Positions 43,401-51,906 of a DNA stretch of 64,000 bases are shown here, piece by piece. Origin of the DNA: JAANXG01 sp963731035 (GTDB taxonomy: Bacteria; Pseudomonadota; Gammaproteobacteria; Arenicellales; JAANXG01); assembly GCA_963731035.1 (NCBI GenBank), contig CAVSUY010000016.1, forward strand, positions 1 through 64,000, written 5' to 3'. The notes under the pieces were generated by a model. The model saw only the letters and a program-made list of their open reading frames with translations, had not been told where the DNA came from and ran no database searches. The position numbers and the translations under genes were made by a program. How positions within the stretch are numbered: the first letter of the stretch is position 1; the number at the start of each line of letters is the position of its first letter.

Positions 43401-44009
43401 ATGAGTGAGACGCTGACGTCGGTCTCACAGGAAGACGAGCTCAGGGCCAATGCCTATGCGCTGCTGGGGGTTCTCCTGGCGGGCACGCCGAACCGGGAAT
43501 TGCTGGATCGCCTGAAGGCGATCGAGGTCGGGGAAGACCAGCAGGACACGGGCATGGCTGCGGCGTGGAAGACGTTGGCCATGGCGGCCGGACGGACGAC
43601 GCCGGAGTCGGTGGATGACGAATACCATGCGTTGTTCATCGGCATCGGGCGAGGCGAGGTGATGCCGTATGGATCGTGGTATCTGACCGGGTTCCTGATG
43701 GAGCGGCCGTTGGCGCAGCTCCGGCAGGACCTGAAGATGCTCGGCTTCGAACGTCGTGAAGAGGTGAAGGAGCCTGAAGATCATGCGGGCGCGTTGATGG
43801 AGACAATGGCCATGATGATCGTGGATGACAGAGGCTTCGGTGCCCACGAGCAGAAGCAGTTTTTCGACCGGCATCTGGAGCCTTGGATAGGGAAGTTTTT
43901 CGGCGATCTGCAGAACGCCTCGAGCGCGAATTTCTACAGCGCGGTGGGGGTGCTGGGATCGCAGTTCATAGAGGTGGAGAAACAATACCTGGCGATGCTG
44001 CCGCATTGA
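43401..44009 (+). CDS. TorD/DmsD-family molybdoenzyme chaperone
   Basis: A 202-residue all-helical chaperone that holds a molybdo- or tungsto-enzyme until the cofactor is in place and guides its Tat export. ELRANAYALLGVLLAGTPNRELLDRL at the start, DDEYHALFIGIGRGEVMPYGSWYLTGFLMERPLAQLRQDL in the middle (about 75-115) and EDHAGALMETMAMMI are family signatures. AGAAGGG upstream sets the start. It leads the formate dehydrogenase structural genes. Confidence 0.9.
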   Translation: MSETLTSVSQEDELRANAYALLGVLLAGTPNRELLDRLKAIEVGEDQQDTGMAAAWKTLAMAAGRTTPESVDDEYHALFIGIGRGEVMPYGSWYLTGFLMERPLAQLRQDLKMLGFERREEVKEPEDHAGALMETMAMMIVDDRGFGAHEQKQFFDRHLEPWIGKFFGDLQNASSANFYSAVGVLGSQFIEVEKQYLAMLPH

Positions 44010-44118
44010 ACCATCGCCATGAATCGGGTTGGAGGCCGCCGGGCGGAAGCGAACGGAAAGCCTTCCCAGCGGTCTATCAACAAGTTATCGTACGATGAGA
44101 GAAGAGAGGAGAGCCTAG

Positions 44119-44331
44119 ATGAGCTATGCCAGTCGAAGCGAGAAGCTGTCGCGCCGTGGTTTCCTGAAGAGCGCGGCCGTGGCGGGAGGTGCGGCAACTG
44201 TAACCGCACTGGGTCCCCGCGTTCAGGCGAGCGTCGAAGAGCAGCCCCGGTCGGCTACGGAAGCCGCGCCGAAAAAGGGCTACCACGAGACGCCCCATAT
44301 CCGCGAATACTACGAAAAAGCGCGTTTCTAG
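44119..44331 (+). CDS. Small Tat-signal protein of the formate dehydrogenase operon
   Basis: A 70-residue protein. A twin-arginine signal LSRRGFLKSAAVAGGAATV (about 10-28) is followed by a short mature part of about 35 residues ending YHETPHIREYYEKARF. Such small proteins recur directly upstream of formate dehydrogenase catalytic genes; the role may be a structural subunit or an export partner. Start preceded by GAGAGGAGAG. The catalytic subunit follows after 14 bases. Confidence 0.85.
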   Translation: MSYASRSEKLSRRGFLKSAAVAGGAATVTALGPRVQASVEEQPRSATEAAPKKGYHETPHIREYYEKARF

Positions 44332-44345
44332 GACGGAGGTTGCCA

Positions 44346-47228
44346 ATGAAACTCATCAGAAAAAGTAACTCCGGGACCCGCAAGACGGCATTTGCGGGCG
44401 AGGCAATAGATCGCCGCACCTTCCTGCGGCGTTCGGGCATAGGCCTCGGCGGTGCCGCGGTCGCCGGTGGACTGCCGTTGACCATGATGCGTCGCGCGGA
44501 AGCCGCGCGCTCCGATTTCGCGCCCAAGCCAGGGGTGGAGACGGAGATCCGACGTTCGGTCTGTACACACTGTGCGGTGGGCTGCGGCGTTATCGCCGAG
44601 GTCCAGAACGGCGTGTGGACCGGTCAGGAACCCGACTTCGATTCGCCGATCAACCTCGGCTCCCACTGCGCCAAGGGGGCGTCGGTACGGGAGCACGGCA
44701 TGGGCGAACTGCGTTTGAAATATCCCATGAAGCTCGAAGGCGGCAAATGGAAGAAGATCCCCTGGGATCAGGCCATCAACGAGATCGGTGACAAGCTGCT
44801 CGAGATCCGCAAGGATTCGGGACCGGACTCGGTGTTCTGGCTCGGCTCCGCCAAGCACAGCAACGAGCAGGCCTACATGTTCCGCAAGCTGGCCGCGATG
44901 TGGGGCACCAACAACGTTGATCACCAGGCCCGTATCTGTCATTCCACCACCGTCGCGGGTGTTGCCAACACCTGGGGCTACGGGGCGATGACAAACTCCT
45001 TCAACGACATGCACAACAGCAAGGCGATGTTCTTCATCGGCTCCAACGCCGCCGAAGCGCATCCGGTGGCCATGCAGCATATCCTGCGCGCCAAGGAGAA
45101 CGGCGCCAAGATGATCGTGTGCGACCCGCGCTATACGCGCACAGCGGCCCATTCCGACCTGTTCGTGCGGCTGCGTCCGGGAACGGACGTGGCGCTTGTT
45201 TGGGGCGTGCTGTGGCATATCTTCGAGAACGGCTGGGAAGACAAGGAATACATCTCGCAGCGCGTATGGGGTCTCGACCAAGTGCGTGAGGAGGTCAAGC
45301 GCTGGACGCCCGAGGAAACGGAGCGCGTTACCGGGGTCCCGGGCGACCTCGTCAAGGAAGCGGCGAAGATCATGGCGGAAAACCGGCCCGGCACCATCGT
45401 CTGGTGCATGGGCGGCACCCAGCACACGACCGGAAACAACAACACCCGCGCCTACTGCATATTGCAGCTCGCTCTTGGCAACGTCGGCAAGTCCGGCGGC
45501 GGCGCCAATATCTTCCGCGGCCACGACAACGTGCAGGGCGCGACGGACCTATGCGTGCTGTCGCACTCGCTGCCGGGCTACTACGGCCTCGCCGAAGGCT
45601 CCTGGAAGCACTGGGCCCGTGTATGGGACCTCGACTTCGAATGGGTCAAGGGCCAGTTCGATCAGGGCATGGTCGAGGACGACGGTGGCAAGCAGGCCCA
45701 TCCGATGAACTACCGCGGCATCCCGGTATCCCGGTGGATAGACGGAGTATTGGAGACGCCCGAGAACCTCGGTCAGAAGAATCCCTTCCGTGCCGTCGTC
45801 ATCATGGGGCACGCGGTCAATAGTCAGACCCGTGGTCTGGATATGAAGAAGGCGATGGAGAAGCTGGACCTGATGGTTATCGCCGACCCGTATCCAACCC
45901 ACGCGGCGGTAATGAGCGACCGCACCGACGGTGTCTATCTGCTGCCTGCCTCCTCGCAGTTCGAAACCTATGGTTCGGTAACCGCATCCAATCGTTCGCT
46001 ACAGTGGCGCGACAAAGTGATCGATCCAGTGTGGGAGTCGCTGCCTGATCACACGATCATGTACAAGCTGGCCAAGAAGCTTGGAATCGCCGATCAGCTG
46101 TGCAAGAACGTCAAGGTCACCAACGACGAGCCGCTGGTCGAGGACCTTACGCGCGAGTTCAACAAGGGTATGTGGACCATCGGCTACACCGGCCAGAGCC
46201 CCGAGCGCTTGAAAGCCCATGCGGCCAACCGCAAGACCTTCAACACCACTACGTTGATGGCCGAGGGTGGCCCTGTGGACGGCGAATACTATGGACTGCC
46301 GTGGCCGTGTTGGGGTACCGCCGATCTCAAGCATCCCGGCACGCCGATTCTTTACGACACCAGTAAGCCGGTGGCCGAAGGCGGCCTGACTTTCCGTGCC
46401 CGCTTCGGTGTTGAGCATGACGGCGAAAACCTGCTTGCCGAAGGGTCCTACAGCGTCGGTTCCGAGCTGAAGGACGGCTATCCGGAATTCAGTGCCGATG
46501 TGCTGAAGCAGCTCGGCTGGTGGAACGATCTCACCGCCGACGAGCAACAGGCTGCCGAAGGCAAAAACTGGAAGACGGATCTGTCGGGCGGCATCCAGCG
46601 CGTGGCGATCAAGCACGGTTGCGCGCCGTTCGGAAACGCCAAGGCCCGTACCGTGGTGTGGACCTTCCCGGATCCGGTGCCGGTCCACCGCGAACCCTTG
46701 TACACGCCGCGCCGGGATCTGCTGGCGGACTACGCGACCTACGAGGACCGCAAGCGGTTCTATCGTCTGCCGACCCGCTACGCCTCGATCCAGTCCCAGG
46801 ACTTCTCCAAGGACTTTCCACTGATCTGGTCCAGCGGCCGGTTGGTGGAGTACGAGGGGGGCGGCGCGGAGCAGCGTTCTGCAGCGTGGCTCGCGGAGCT
46901 GCAGCAGAACATGTTCATGGAGATCAACCCGAAGGATGCCAATGACAGGAACGTCAGCGACGGGCAGATGGTATGGGTGGACGGTCCGGAAGGTGCCAAG
47001 TTGAAGGTCATGGCCATGGTCACCAAGAGGGTGGCACCGGGGGTCGTCTGGACGCCGTTTCACTTCGGAGGGTGGTTCCAGGGTGAAGACCTGGCACCCA
47101 AGTATCCGGAAGGGACCGTACCTCTGGTACGCGGCGATGCGTGCAACACCGCGATGACCTATGGCTACGACTCGGTGACCCAGATGCAGGAAACCAAAGT
47201 CACCTTGTGCAACATTCGCCCGGCATAG
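44346..47228 (+). CDS. fdhA: Formate dehydrogenase catalytic subunit (molybdopterin, Cys type)
   Basis: A 960-residue bis-MGD oxidoreductase oxidising formate to CO2. A twin-arginine signal (DRRTFLRRS, 22-30) predicts Tat export. The proximal [4Fe-4S] cluster is bound by Cys73, Cys76, Cys80 and Cys108. The active-site ligand is Cys198 followed by His199 in ARICHS, so it is a cysteine rather than a selenocysteine enzyme. GGAGGTTGCCA before the ATG defines the start. The lengthy region between 500 and 800 is the usual cofactor-binding set. Downstream are the iron-sulfur and cytochrome subunits. Molybdenum and tungsten cannot be told apart. Confidence 0.95.
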   Translation: MKLIRKSNSGTRKTAFAGEAIDRRTFLRRSGIGLGGAAVAGGLPLTMMRRAEAARSDFAPKPGVETEIRRSVCTHCAVGCGVIAEVQNGVWTGQEPDFDSPINLGSHCAKGASVREHGMGELRLKYPMKLEGGKWKKIPWDQAINEIGDKLLEIRKDSGPDSVFWLGSAKHSNEQAYMFRKLAAMWGTNNVDHQARICHSTTVAGVANTWGYGAMTNSFNDMHNSKAMFFIGSNAAEAHPVAMQHILRAKENGAKMIVCDPRYTRTAAHSDLFVRLRPGTDVALVWGVLWHIFENGWEDKEYISQRVWGLDQVREEVKRWTPEETERVTGVPGDLVKEAAKIMAENRPGTIVWCMGGTQHTTGNNNTRAYCILQLALGNVGKSGGGANIFRGHDNVQGATDLCVLSHSLPGYYGLAEGSWKHWARVWDLDFEWVKGQFDQGMVEDDGGKQAHPMNYRGIPVSRWIDGVLETPENLGQKNPFRAVVIMGHAVNSQTRGLDMKKAMEKLDLMVIADPYPTHAAVMSDRTDGVYLLPASSQFETYGSVTASNRSLQWRDKVIDPVWESLPDHTIMYKLAKKLGIADQLCKNVKVTNDEPLVEDLTREFNKGMWTIGYTGQSPERLKAHAANRKTFNTTTLMAEGGPVDGEYYGLPWPCWGTADLKHPGTPILYDTSKPVAEGGLTFRARFGVEHDGENLLAEGSYSVGSELKDGYPEFSADVLKQLGWWNDLTADEQQAAEGKNWKTDLSGGIQRVAIKHGCAPFGNAKARTVVWTFPDPVPVHREPLYTPRRDLLADYATYEDRKRFYRLPTRYASIQSQDFSKDFPLIWSSGRLVEYEGGGAEQRSAAWLAELQQNMFMEINPKDANDRNVSDGQMVWVDGPEGAKLKVMAMVTKRVAPGVVWTPFHFGGWFQGEDLAPKYPEGTVPLVRGDACNTAMTYGYDSVTQMQETKVTLCNIRPA

Positions 47229-47240
47229 GAGGGTAACAAT

Positions 47241-47831
47241 ATGGCACGAATGAAATTCCTTTGCGACGCCGAGCGGTGCATCGAATGCAACGGCTGCGTG
47301 GTGGCATGCAAGAACGAGCATGAGGTTCCGTGGGGCGTGAATCGCCGGCGGGTCGTCGTGCTCAACGACGGCGTCCCGGGCGAGAAGTCGATCTCCGTGG
47401 CGTGCATGCACTGCACGGACGCCCCGTGTGCGGCGGTCTGTCCCGTGGATTGCTTCTACACCACGGCCGAGGGCATCGTCCTGCACGACAAGGACCTGTG
47501 TATCGGCTGTGGCTACTGCTTCTATGCCTGTCCATTCGGGGCGCCGCAGTATCCGCAGCAGGCGGCTTTCGGTGTCAGGGGCAAGATGGACAAGTGCACC
47601 TTCTGCGCAGGCGGTCCGGGAGACGACAACAGCGAAGCCGAGTACCTGAAATATGGTCGCAACCGCATCGCTGAAGGCAAGCTCCCCATCTGCGCCGAGT
47701 TCTGTTCTACCAAGGCGCTGCTCGCCGGTGACGGCGATATCCTCGCCGACATATATCGCAAGCGGGTACTGAAGCGAGGCGGCAGACCGAAGACCTGGGG
47801 CTGGGAGACCGCCTACGGTTCGACGGCCTGA
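47241..47831 (+). CDS. fdhB: Formate dehydrogenase iron-sulfur subunit
   Basis: A 196-residue electron-transfer subunit with four [4Fe-4S]-type Cys groups: CIECNGCVVACKNE (about 13-26), CMHCTDAPCAAVCPVDC (about 55-71), CIGCGYCFYACPFG (about 87-100) and CTFC ... CAEFC (about 115-155). It carries electrons from the catalytic subunit to the membrane cytochrome. It lacks its own signal, so it probably leaves with the catalytic subunit through Tat. 12 bases after fdhA with GGAGG. Confidence 0.94.
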   Translation: MARMKFLCDAERCIECNGCVVACKNEHEVPWGVNRRRVVVLNDGVPGEKSISVACMHCTDAPCAAVCPVDCFYTTAEGIVLHDKDLCIGCGYCFYACPFGAPQYPQQAAFGVRGKMDKCTFCAGGPGDDNSEAEYLKYGRNRIAEGKLPICAEFCSTKALLAGDGDILADIYRKRVLKRGGRPKTWGWETAYGSTA

Positions 47832-47841
47832 CGGAAACCTG

Positions 47842-47883
47842 GCCGGGTGGGGCCTGCTGCGGCGGACCCACCCGGCGCTCCGT
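47842..47883 (+). terminator. Hairpin after the iron-sulfur subunit gene
   Basis: GCCGGGTGGG (47842-47851) and CCCACCCGGC (47867-47876) pair perfectly over 15 bases, followed by GCTCCGTTTTC. Because the operon continues with lipoprotein and cytochrome genes, it may be a partial terminator lowering downstream expression. Confidence 0.6.
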
Positions 47884-47917
47884 TTTCGGGGATGTTTCAA
47901 CCACGGGAGCATTATTC

Positions 47918-48115
47918 ATGAAGACAGCGTCTTATCTAGTGGCAGTTTTGGCGGTTTCAGCCCTGCTTGCCGGTTGCTACAAGGAGTCCGGTGATGTCAC
48001 GCTCCATAACCCGGGCGTATACAAGGGGGACTCTGATCCACTGCTGAAGTCCGATGCCAAGTCCCGCGATGCGACCTTGGCTGACCGTTTCAACCTCGTT
48101 CAGGTCGATCGTTGA
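47918..48115 (+). CDS. Small lipoprotein of the formate dehydrogenase operon (1)
   Basis: A 65-residue protein with a lipoprotein signal: MKTASYLVAVLAVSALLAGC, where the lipobox Cys is residue 20. The short mature part ends DATLADRFNLVQVDR. The next gene encodes a second tiny lipoprotein with a similar end. Function unknown; position between the iron-sulfur and cytochrome genes suggests a membrane tether or assembly factor for the complex. Start preceded by GGGAG. Confidence 0.8.
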   Translation: MKTASYLVAVLAVSALLAGCYKESGDVTLHNPGVYKGDSDPLLKSDAKSRDATLADRFNLVQVDR

Positions 48116-48116
48116 T

Positions 48117-48281
48117 ATGGCTATGGGATTCTGGAGCAAGATAGTTTTGACTATGGTCCTGGCGCTCTTTCTGGTCGGCTGCAGCGCCGACAAATTTTCG
48201 GCGGAAAAGTCGAAAGGATCGGACGAAGCGAAAATGAAAGAGCTCGACCAACGCGCACTGATGGTCCAGACCGATCGTTAG
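48117..48281 (+). CDS. Small lipoprotein of the formate dehydrogenase operon (2)
   Basis: A 54-residue protein with signal IVLTMVLALFLVGC (Cys22) and a short charged mature part ending LDQRALMVQTDR, close to the end of the lipoprotein just upstream (FNLVQVDR). It starts two bases after the previous stop, at ATG 48,117 or 48,123. The two look like tandem paralogues. Function unknown. Confidence 0.75.
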   Translation: MAMGFWSKIVLTMVLALFLVGCSADKFSAEKSKGSDEAKMKELDQRALMVQTDR

Positions 48282-48329
48282 CCGTGCAACGCGACAGAAC
48301 AGACTAGAACTGAATTGAGAGGAGATCCG

Positions 48330-49397
48330 ATGGGTGCAGCAGATAAAACCAGGCGCCGCCACCGGCGCGCTATCCTGTGGAGCGTGATCGTAATCCTAGT
48401 CGGCGCGATGGTTCTGCCGTTGAGCGGCTACGTTTACGTCGGTTTCGTATCGGACACGCAGGCCCAGAGCAACCAGACGCAGACCAATCCGCGGGCCAAC
48501 TACTGGCGGGCGGTGCGCGACGGCGACCAGGGATACGTGGCTGCGAGCGGACCGTACACCACGAACGTTCTGGTTCAAAACGGTGGACAGAACTGGCGGC
48601 AGATTCGCGACGGTCTCGTGGCATCCTACGGAGCGGGGCTGCTTGGCGTGGCGATCATAGTCCTGCTGGCGTTCTATGCCGTTCGCGGCTCCATGCGCAT
48701 CGATGAAGGAAGATCCGGTGTCACCGTGGCGAGATGGAACGCATTCGAGCGGCTCATGCACTGGTACGTGGCGATCCTGTTTATCATACTGGCCATCAGC
48801 GGCCTTAGTATGCTGTTCGGCCGGGCGATACTCATACCCTGGCTGGGGCTTGCCGGTTTCTCCGCCTGGGCGAGCGTCTCTATTACCCTGCACAATTTCC
48901 TCGGCCCGCTGTTCATCATCGGCGTAGTGGCAATGCTCGTGGTGTGGATCAAGAACAACCTGCCGTCCAGCAGCGACTGGGAGTGGTTCAAGAGCGGCGG
49001 AGGGGTGATCAAGGGCAAGCATGCGCCCGCCGGCAAGGCCAACGCGGGGGAGAAACTGTTCGTCTTCTGGGGAGGAATCATCCTCTGCGGCATCATCGTG
49101 AGCGCCACGGGAGTGATTCTGGACTTCCCGTTGTGGGGGCAGACCCGCGGGGATATGCAGCTGTCCCAGTTGCTGCATTCGTCATTCGCCTTGATCTGGA
49201 TTGCCATAATTTTAGGCCATGCCTACCTGGGTACCATCGGCACCGAGGGCGCGTTTGAAGGTATGGTGAGCGGCCGTGTCGATGTAAACTGGGCCAAGCA
49301 GCACCACAGCGAGTGGTACAAGGAAGTGAAGAACACCGCCGAGCGAACGGATGCGCACCAGCCGGCTGCGGGGGCCGCTGGACAGGAGGCAGGGTAG
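48330..49397 (+). CDS. Formate dehydrogenase cytochrome b subunit (gamma)
   Basis: A 355-residue membrane subunit taking electrons to the quinone pool. An N-terminal helix (about 16-36) precedes a periplasmic segment with ANYWRAVRDGDQGY. After a second helix comes the four-helix cytochrome b domain: ERLMHWYVAILFIILAISGLSMLFG with haem-ligand His (about 150), SITLHNFLGPLFIIG, GGIILCGIIVSATGVILDFP and LHSSFALIWIAIILGHAYLG. GAGGAG sets the start. The last 25 residues are Ala/Gly-rich and probably unstructured. Confidence 0.93.
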   Translation: MGAADKTRRRHRRAILWSVIVILVGAMVLPLSGYVYVGFVSDTQAQSNQTQTNPRANYWRAVRDGDQGYVAASGPYTTNVLVQNGGQNWRQIRDGLVASYGAGLLGVAIIVLLAFYAVRGSMRIDEGRSGVTVARWNAFERLMHWYVAILFIILAISGLSMLFGRAILIPWLGLAGFSAWASVSITLHNFLGPLFIIGVVAMLVVWIKNNLPSSSDWEWFKSGGGVIKGKHAPAGKANAGEKLFVFWGGIILCGIIVSATGVILDFPLWGQTRGDMQLSQLLHSSFALIWIAIILGHAYLGTIGTEGAFEGMVSGRVDVNWAKQHHSEWYKEVKNTAERTDAHQPAAGAAGQEAG

Positions 49398-49455
49398 CAG
49401 GCGGCGTATCCCGTTCGGTTCCGCTGATACCGGCGGCTGTATTTCTGCAGAAACC

Positions 49456-49494
49456 GCGCCGGGTGGGCTCGGGTCCACCCGGCGCATTTCGTTT
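49456..49494 (+). terminator. Terminator after the cytochrome b subunit gene
   Basis: GCGCCGGGTGG (49456-49466) and CCACCCGGCGC (49475-49485) form a perfect 11-base stem with an 8-base loop, followed by ATTTCGTTT. It probably ends the formate dehydrogenase transcript. Confidence 0.75.
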
Positions 49495-49516
49495 GTAGCG
49501 GGCATGCATCGCCCAG

Positions 49517-50113
49517 GTGACATTGGCTGACAACTCCGGATCCCGGGATTCCTTCCCTGTAGACATTCGCAACGCCATGCGCGGTTCGGGCTCCGCCGCC
49601 ACCTGCGTGCCCGTGCGGCTTGGCGGGTCCGAAGACTGGGAGGCGGCGTTGTTCGTCCACGTGTCGGGTCCCGAATGCAAACAGGATAGACGCGTTCTCA
49701 AGACCGCCCGGGATCCGGTCCCAGTCGAACTCGGGGCGAGGCTGATGGCACACCAGTCCGCGGCGCTGGTTTCCATCGAGCTCAACATCGCCACCGTTCC
49801 CGACGACCCCCTCAAGTACGAAATCCTGCTGGTGCCGGGACGCGAGGACACCCATTACCAGTCGCTCAAGCTTCTGGCGCGACAGGCCCGAATTTGCTGG
49901 TTCTTCGGCGACAACGACTACGCGGTCATTCAAGCCCAGGAACAGGCTATCGAAACGGAACGGCACCAGCTGTTCGAATCCATCGCCCGGGAAGCTTTCG
50001 CCCACGATTCCTTGCTGAGGATGTCCAGCCAGTACGACGCCGACAAAGCTCTGGAGGAGATCGTATCCCACTATTCGCCCAGGTCCGGCGCCGGTTCCGA
50101 GATCGTTCATTGA
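49517..50113 (+). CDS. Hypothetical protein downstream of formate dehydrogenase
   Basis: A 198-residue soluble protein of unknown function, mainly beta in the first 120 residues (AALVSIELNIATVPDDPLKYEILLVPG) and helical at the end (QEQAIETERHQLFESIAREAF). No signal peptide or motif is recognised. The start is GTG at 49,517 without a strong ribosome site. An ankyrin protein gene follows after 9 bases, so the two are probably co-transcribed, separated from the fdh genes by a terminator. Confidence 0.65.
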   Translation: MTLADNSGSRDSFPVDIRNAMRGSGSAATCVPVRLGGSEDWEAALFVHVSGPECKQDRRVLKTARDPVPVELGARLMAHQSAALVSIELNIATVPDDPLKYEILLVPGREDTHYQSLKLLARQARICWFFGDNDYAVIQAQEQAIETERHQLFESIAREAFAHDSLLRMSSQYDADKALEEIVSHYSPRSGAGSEIVH

Positions 50114-50122
50114 CCCGGGCTC

Positions 50123-50818
50123 ATGCGTAGGGCAGTTTTGTTCCTTTGTCTGTTCTGGGTCGTCCCGGCAGCGTTGCCCGGCGCCCTGGCCAGTGACCTG
50201 GACAGTGCCAATGCCGCGGCTGACAGGGTCCACAGCAACGGTAAGACCGCTCTGATGGTGGCGGCGAAGAACGGGGACAAGGAACGCATCAAGACACTCA
50301 TAGGAGAGGGGGCCGATGTCAACGGGGCCAACAACAACGGAGGCACCCCCATCATGTACGCGGTGTTGAGTCACGATACCGAGACCGTGTCCATGCTCCT
50401 GAAGTACGGTGCCGGCGTGAATGCCGCTGCCGACAACGGTTGGACGGCGCTGATGATCGCGTCGGCCAAGGGGTACTCGAACATAGCCCGGCTGCTCCTG
50501 GAGCACGGCGCCAGGTCCGATATCGCCGACGTCTATTCGTGGACGCCGCTGATGCGGGCGGTTTACGAACAAAGACTACAGATTGTGAGCCTGCTCGTCG
50601 CGCAAGAGTCTACCCGCGTAAACAGGATCGGCGAGAACGGACTCACCGCCCTTCATCTGGCGGCGCTGAAGGGTGATCAGGCTATCGCGAAAGTGCTGCT
50701 GGCGGCCGGCGCCGATCCGGCGATACGCGATGATTTGGGCCGCACGCCTTTCTATTTCGCCAGAAAAAACAAGGACTTACAAATGGAGCGCCTGGTACAG
50801 ACCGCTGGCGAGGATTGA
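50123..50818 (+). CDS. Exported ankyrin-repeat protein
   Basis: A 231-residue periplasmic protein. A signal peptide (about 1-24, cleavage after ALAS) precedes five to six ankyrin repeats, visible as NGKTALMVAAKNGDKERIKTLIGEGADVN, NGGTPIMYAVLSHDTETVSMLLKYGAGVN, NGWTALMIASAKGYSNIARLLLEHGARSD and so on. It is a protein-binding scaffold. In some bacteria such proteins protect periplasmic catalases, but that is only a possibility here. Followed by a REP pair. Confidence 0.9.
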   Translation: MRRAVLFLCLFWVVPAALPGALASDLDSANAAADRVHSNGKTALMVAAKNGDKERIKTLIGEGADVNGANNNGGTPIMYAVLSHDTETVSMLLKYGAGVNAAADNGWTALMIASAKGYSNIARLLLEHGARSDIADVYSWTPLMRAVYEQRLQIVSLLVAQESTRVNRIGENGLTALHLAALKGDQAIAKVLLAAGADPAIRDDLGRTPFYFARKNKDLQMERLVQTAGED

Positions 50819-50843
50819 CGATTCACCCCGATGCACGGCCCCG

Positions 50844-50929
50844 GATTGCAGGAGCGGCTTCAGCCGCGATTGCCGGCGAACGCTACCTCGCCCAAGCTCG
50901 GGAATCGCGGCTGAAGCCGCTCCTACAAG
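50844..50929. repeat. Inverted pair of REP-like palindromes
   Basis: AGGAGCGGCTTCAGCCGCGATT (about 50,851-50,871) is followed by the reverse orientation, AATCGCGGCTGAAGCCGCTCCT (about 50,903-50,924). The same palindrome family is at 32,851 and 56,887-56,966. It sits between two convergent genes. Confidence 0.85.
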
Positions 50930-50979
50930 CCGAAGTTCACCACCCGGTGTGATCTTCTTATCCTTCGATCAGTCGCGGT

Positions 50980-51732
50980 TCAGCAGAGGATCTGGGTGCG
51001 CGTGAAGTCGTCTATGGTTTGCACCCAGGACGCGTCCCCAACCCGCGCACGCACATCCATCGTTCTGTATTCGAGCTGCAGCCGGCTGGTAAATTTGGCG
51101 AAGTACTTGTCGAACATCTCGCCGCCGAAGGTGCCGGTGGCGGAAAGCGAATCGTCGTCGGCGTTGTAATCCAGCCCGATTGCTGCCAGGGGTTGCCTCG
51201 CCGGACCGCCCAGCACCCGGGCTCCGTCGCGGGGGTCGTAGACGCTGCGTTCGGAACAGCAGTAGATCAACTGGCTGCCTTCCGTCGACTCGTGGTGTGA
51301 ATTGATGTAGTCGATCTGGCCGGGGCGGTAGTTGATGAAGCTGACGGACTTCGCCGGGTGCGTCATCTTGTGTGCGCAGATGGCGGAAAAGGCGACCACC
51401 GACCGCTGCGGCCCCACGCCTCCAGGCCATTCGTACTCGTCGCCCGATTCCGTCTTCAACGGGTCCCCGGCCGCCAGCCCCTGGCCGAAGTTGATCAGAA
51501 AGCACGGCGTGGAAACGTAGGGGTAGTGAAAGATGTACGTTTGCCCGACCGCCAGGTCCGAGACTTTGAAAGGCCTGTTGTGATGGTCCACGAGGCCGGT
51601 ACGCTGGTAGGGTTTCCTTTTCTTGAACTGCCCCGCTCGCGCGCGGCTGTGCAGGCTGAGCGCCATGAGCGTGGCGCATGAGCGGACGAAATCTCTGCGG
51701 GCCAGACCGCGGGAACGATTCTTTTGCTTCAT
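50980..51732 (-). CDS. Tat-exported Rieske-like protein, ligand motif incomplete
   Basis: A 250-residue protein with a twin-arginine signal (ARRDFVRS, about 11-18). A Rieske [2Fe-2S] fold is suggested by AICAHKMTH (first Cys-x-His motif, about 118) and IYCCSERSVYDPRDGARVLGGPARQPL (about 155-182), whose second half is typical of Rieske domains. The second motif should be Cys-x2-His but reads CSER, so one histidine ligand appears to be arginine. Cluster binding is therefore doubtful unless nearby residues substitute. Location beside the ankyrin gene on the opposite strand. Function unknown. Confidence 0.7.
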   Translation of the reverse strand: MKQKNRSRGLARRDFVRSCATLMALSLHSRARAGQFKKRKPYQRTGLVDHHNRPFKVSDLAVGQTYIFHYPYVSTPCFLINFGQGLAAGDPLKTESGDEYEWPGGVGPQRSVVAFSAICAHKMTHPAKSVSFINYRPGQIDYINSHHESTEGSQLIYCCSERSVYDPRDGARVLGGPARQPLAAIGLDYNADDDSLSATGTFGGEMFDKYFAKFTSRLQLEYRTMDVRARVGDASWVQTIDDFTRTQILC

Positions 51733-51747
51733 CAGTCGGAACAGCCT

Positions 51748-51906
51748 CTAGCAGGATGTTGAAAAACGCCATCCTGGCCTTTTTCAACGCGCCGGGCGCG
51801 GCGCCTGTCCGCACTCGGCTACGCCGAATCAAGCACTTACGGTGCTTGATTCGCGGCGAGACATCCCTGTCTCGCACTAGCAGGCTGTTTTTCAACAGCC
51901 TGCTAG
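51748..51906. repeat. MITE-like element with CTAG ends, copy 2
   Basis: A 159-base relative of the element at 17,825, with the same ends. It carries about 57 extra bases that include two hairpins (AATCAAGCAC ... GTGCTTGATT and GCGAGACA ... TGTCTCGC). Its right CTAG contains the stop codon (51903-51905, minus strand) of the ligase-like gene. As in copy 1, the element sits against a gene end. Confidence 0.85.

Noticed and set aside
44346..47228. Selenocysteine formate dehydrogenase
   Set aside because: The ligand codon in ARICHS is TGT (Cys198), and no in-frame TGA is present.
45999..47912. 637-codon minus-strand open frame opposite the formate dehydrogenase genes
   Set aside because: Antisense to fdhA and fdhB with conserved cofactor motifs; no domain and no ribosome site.
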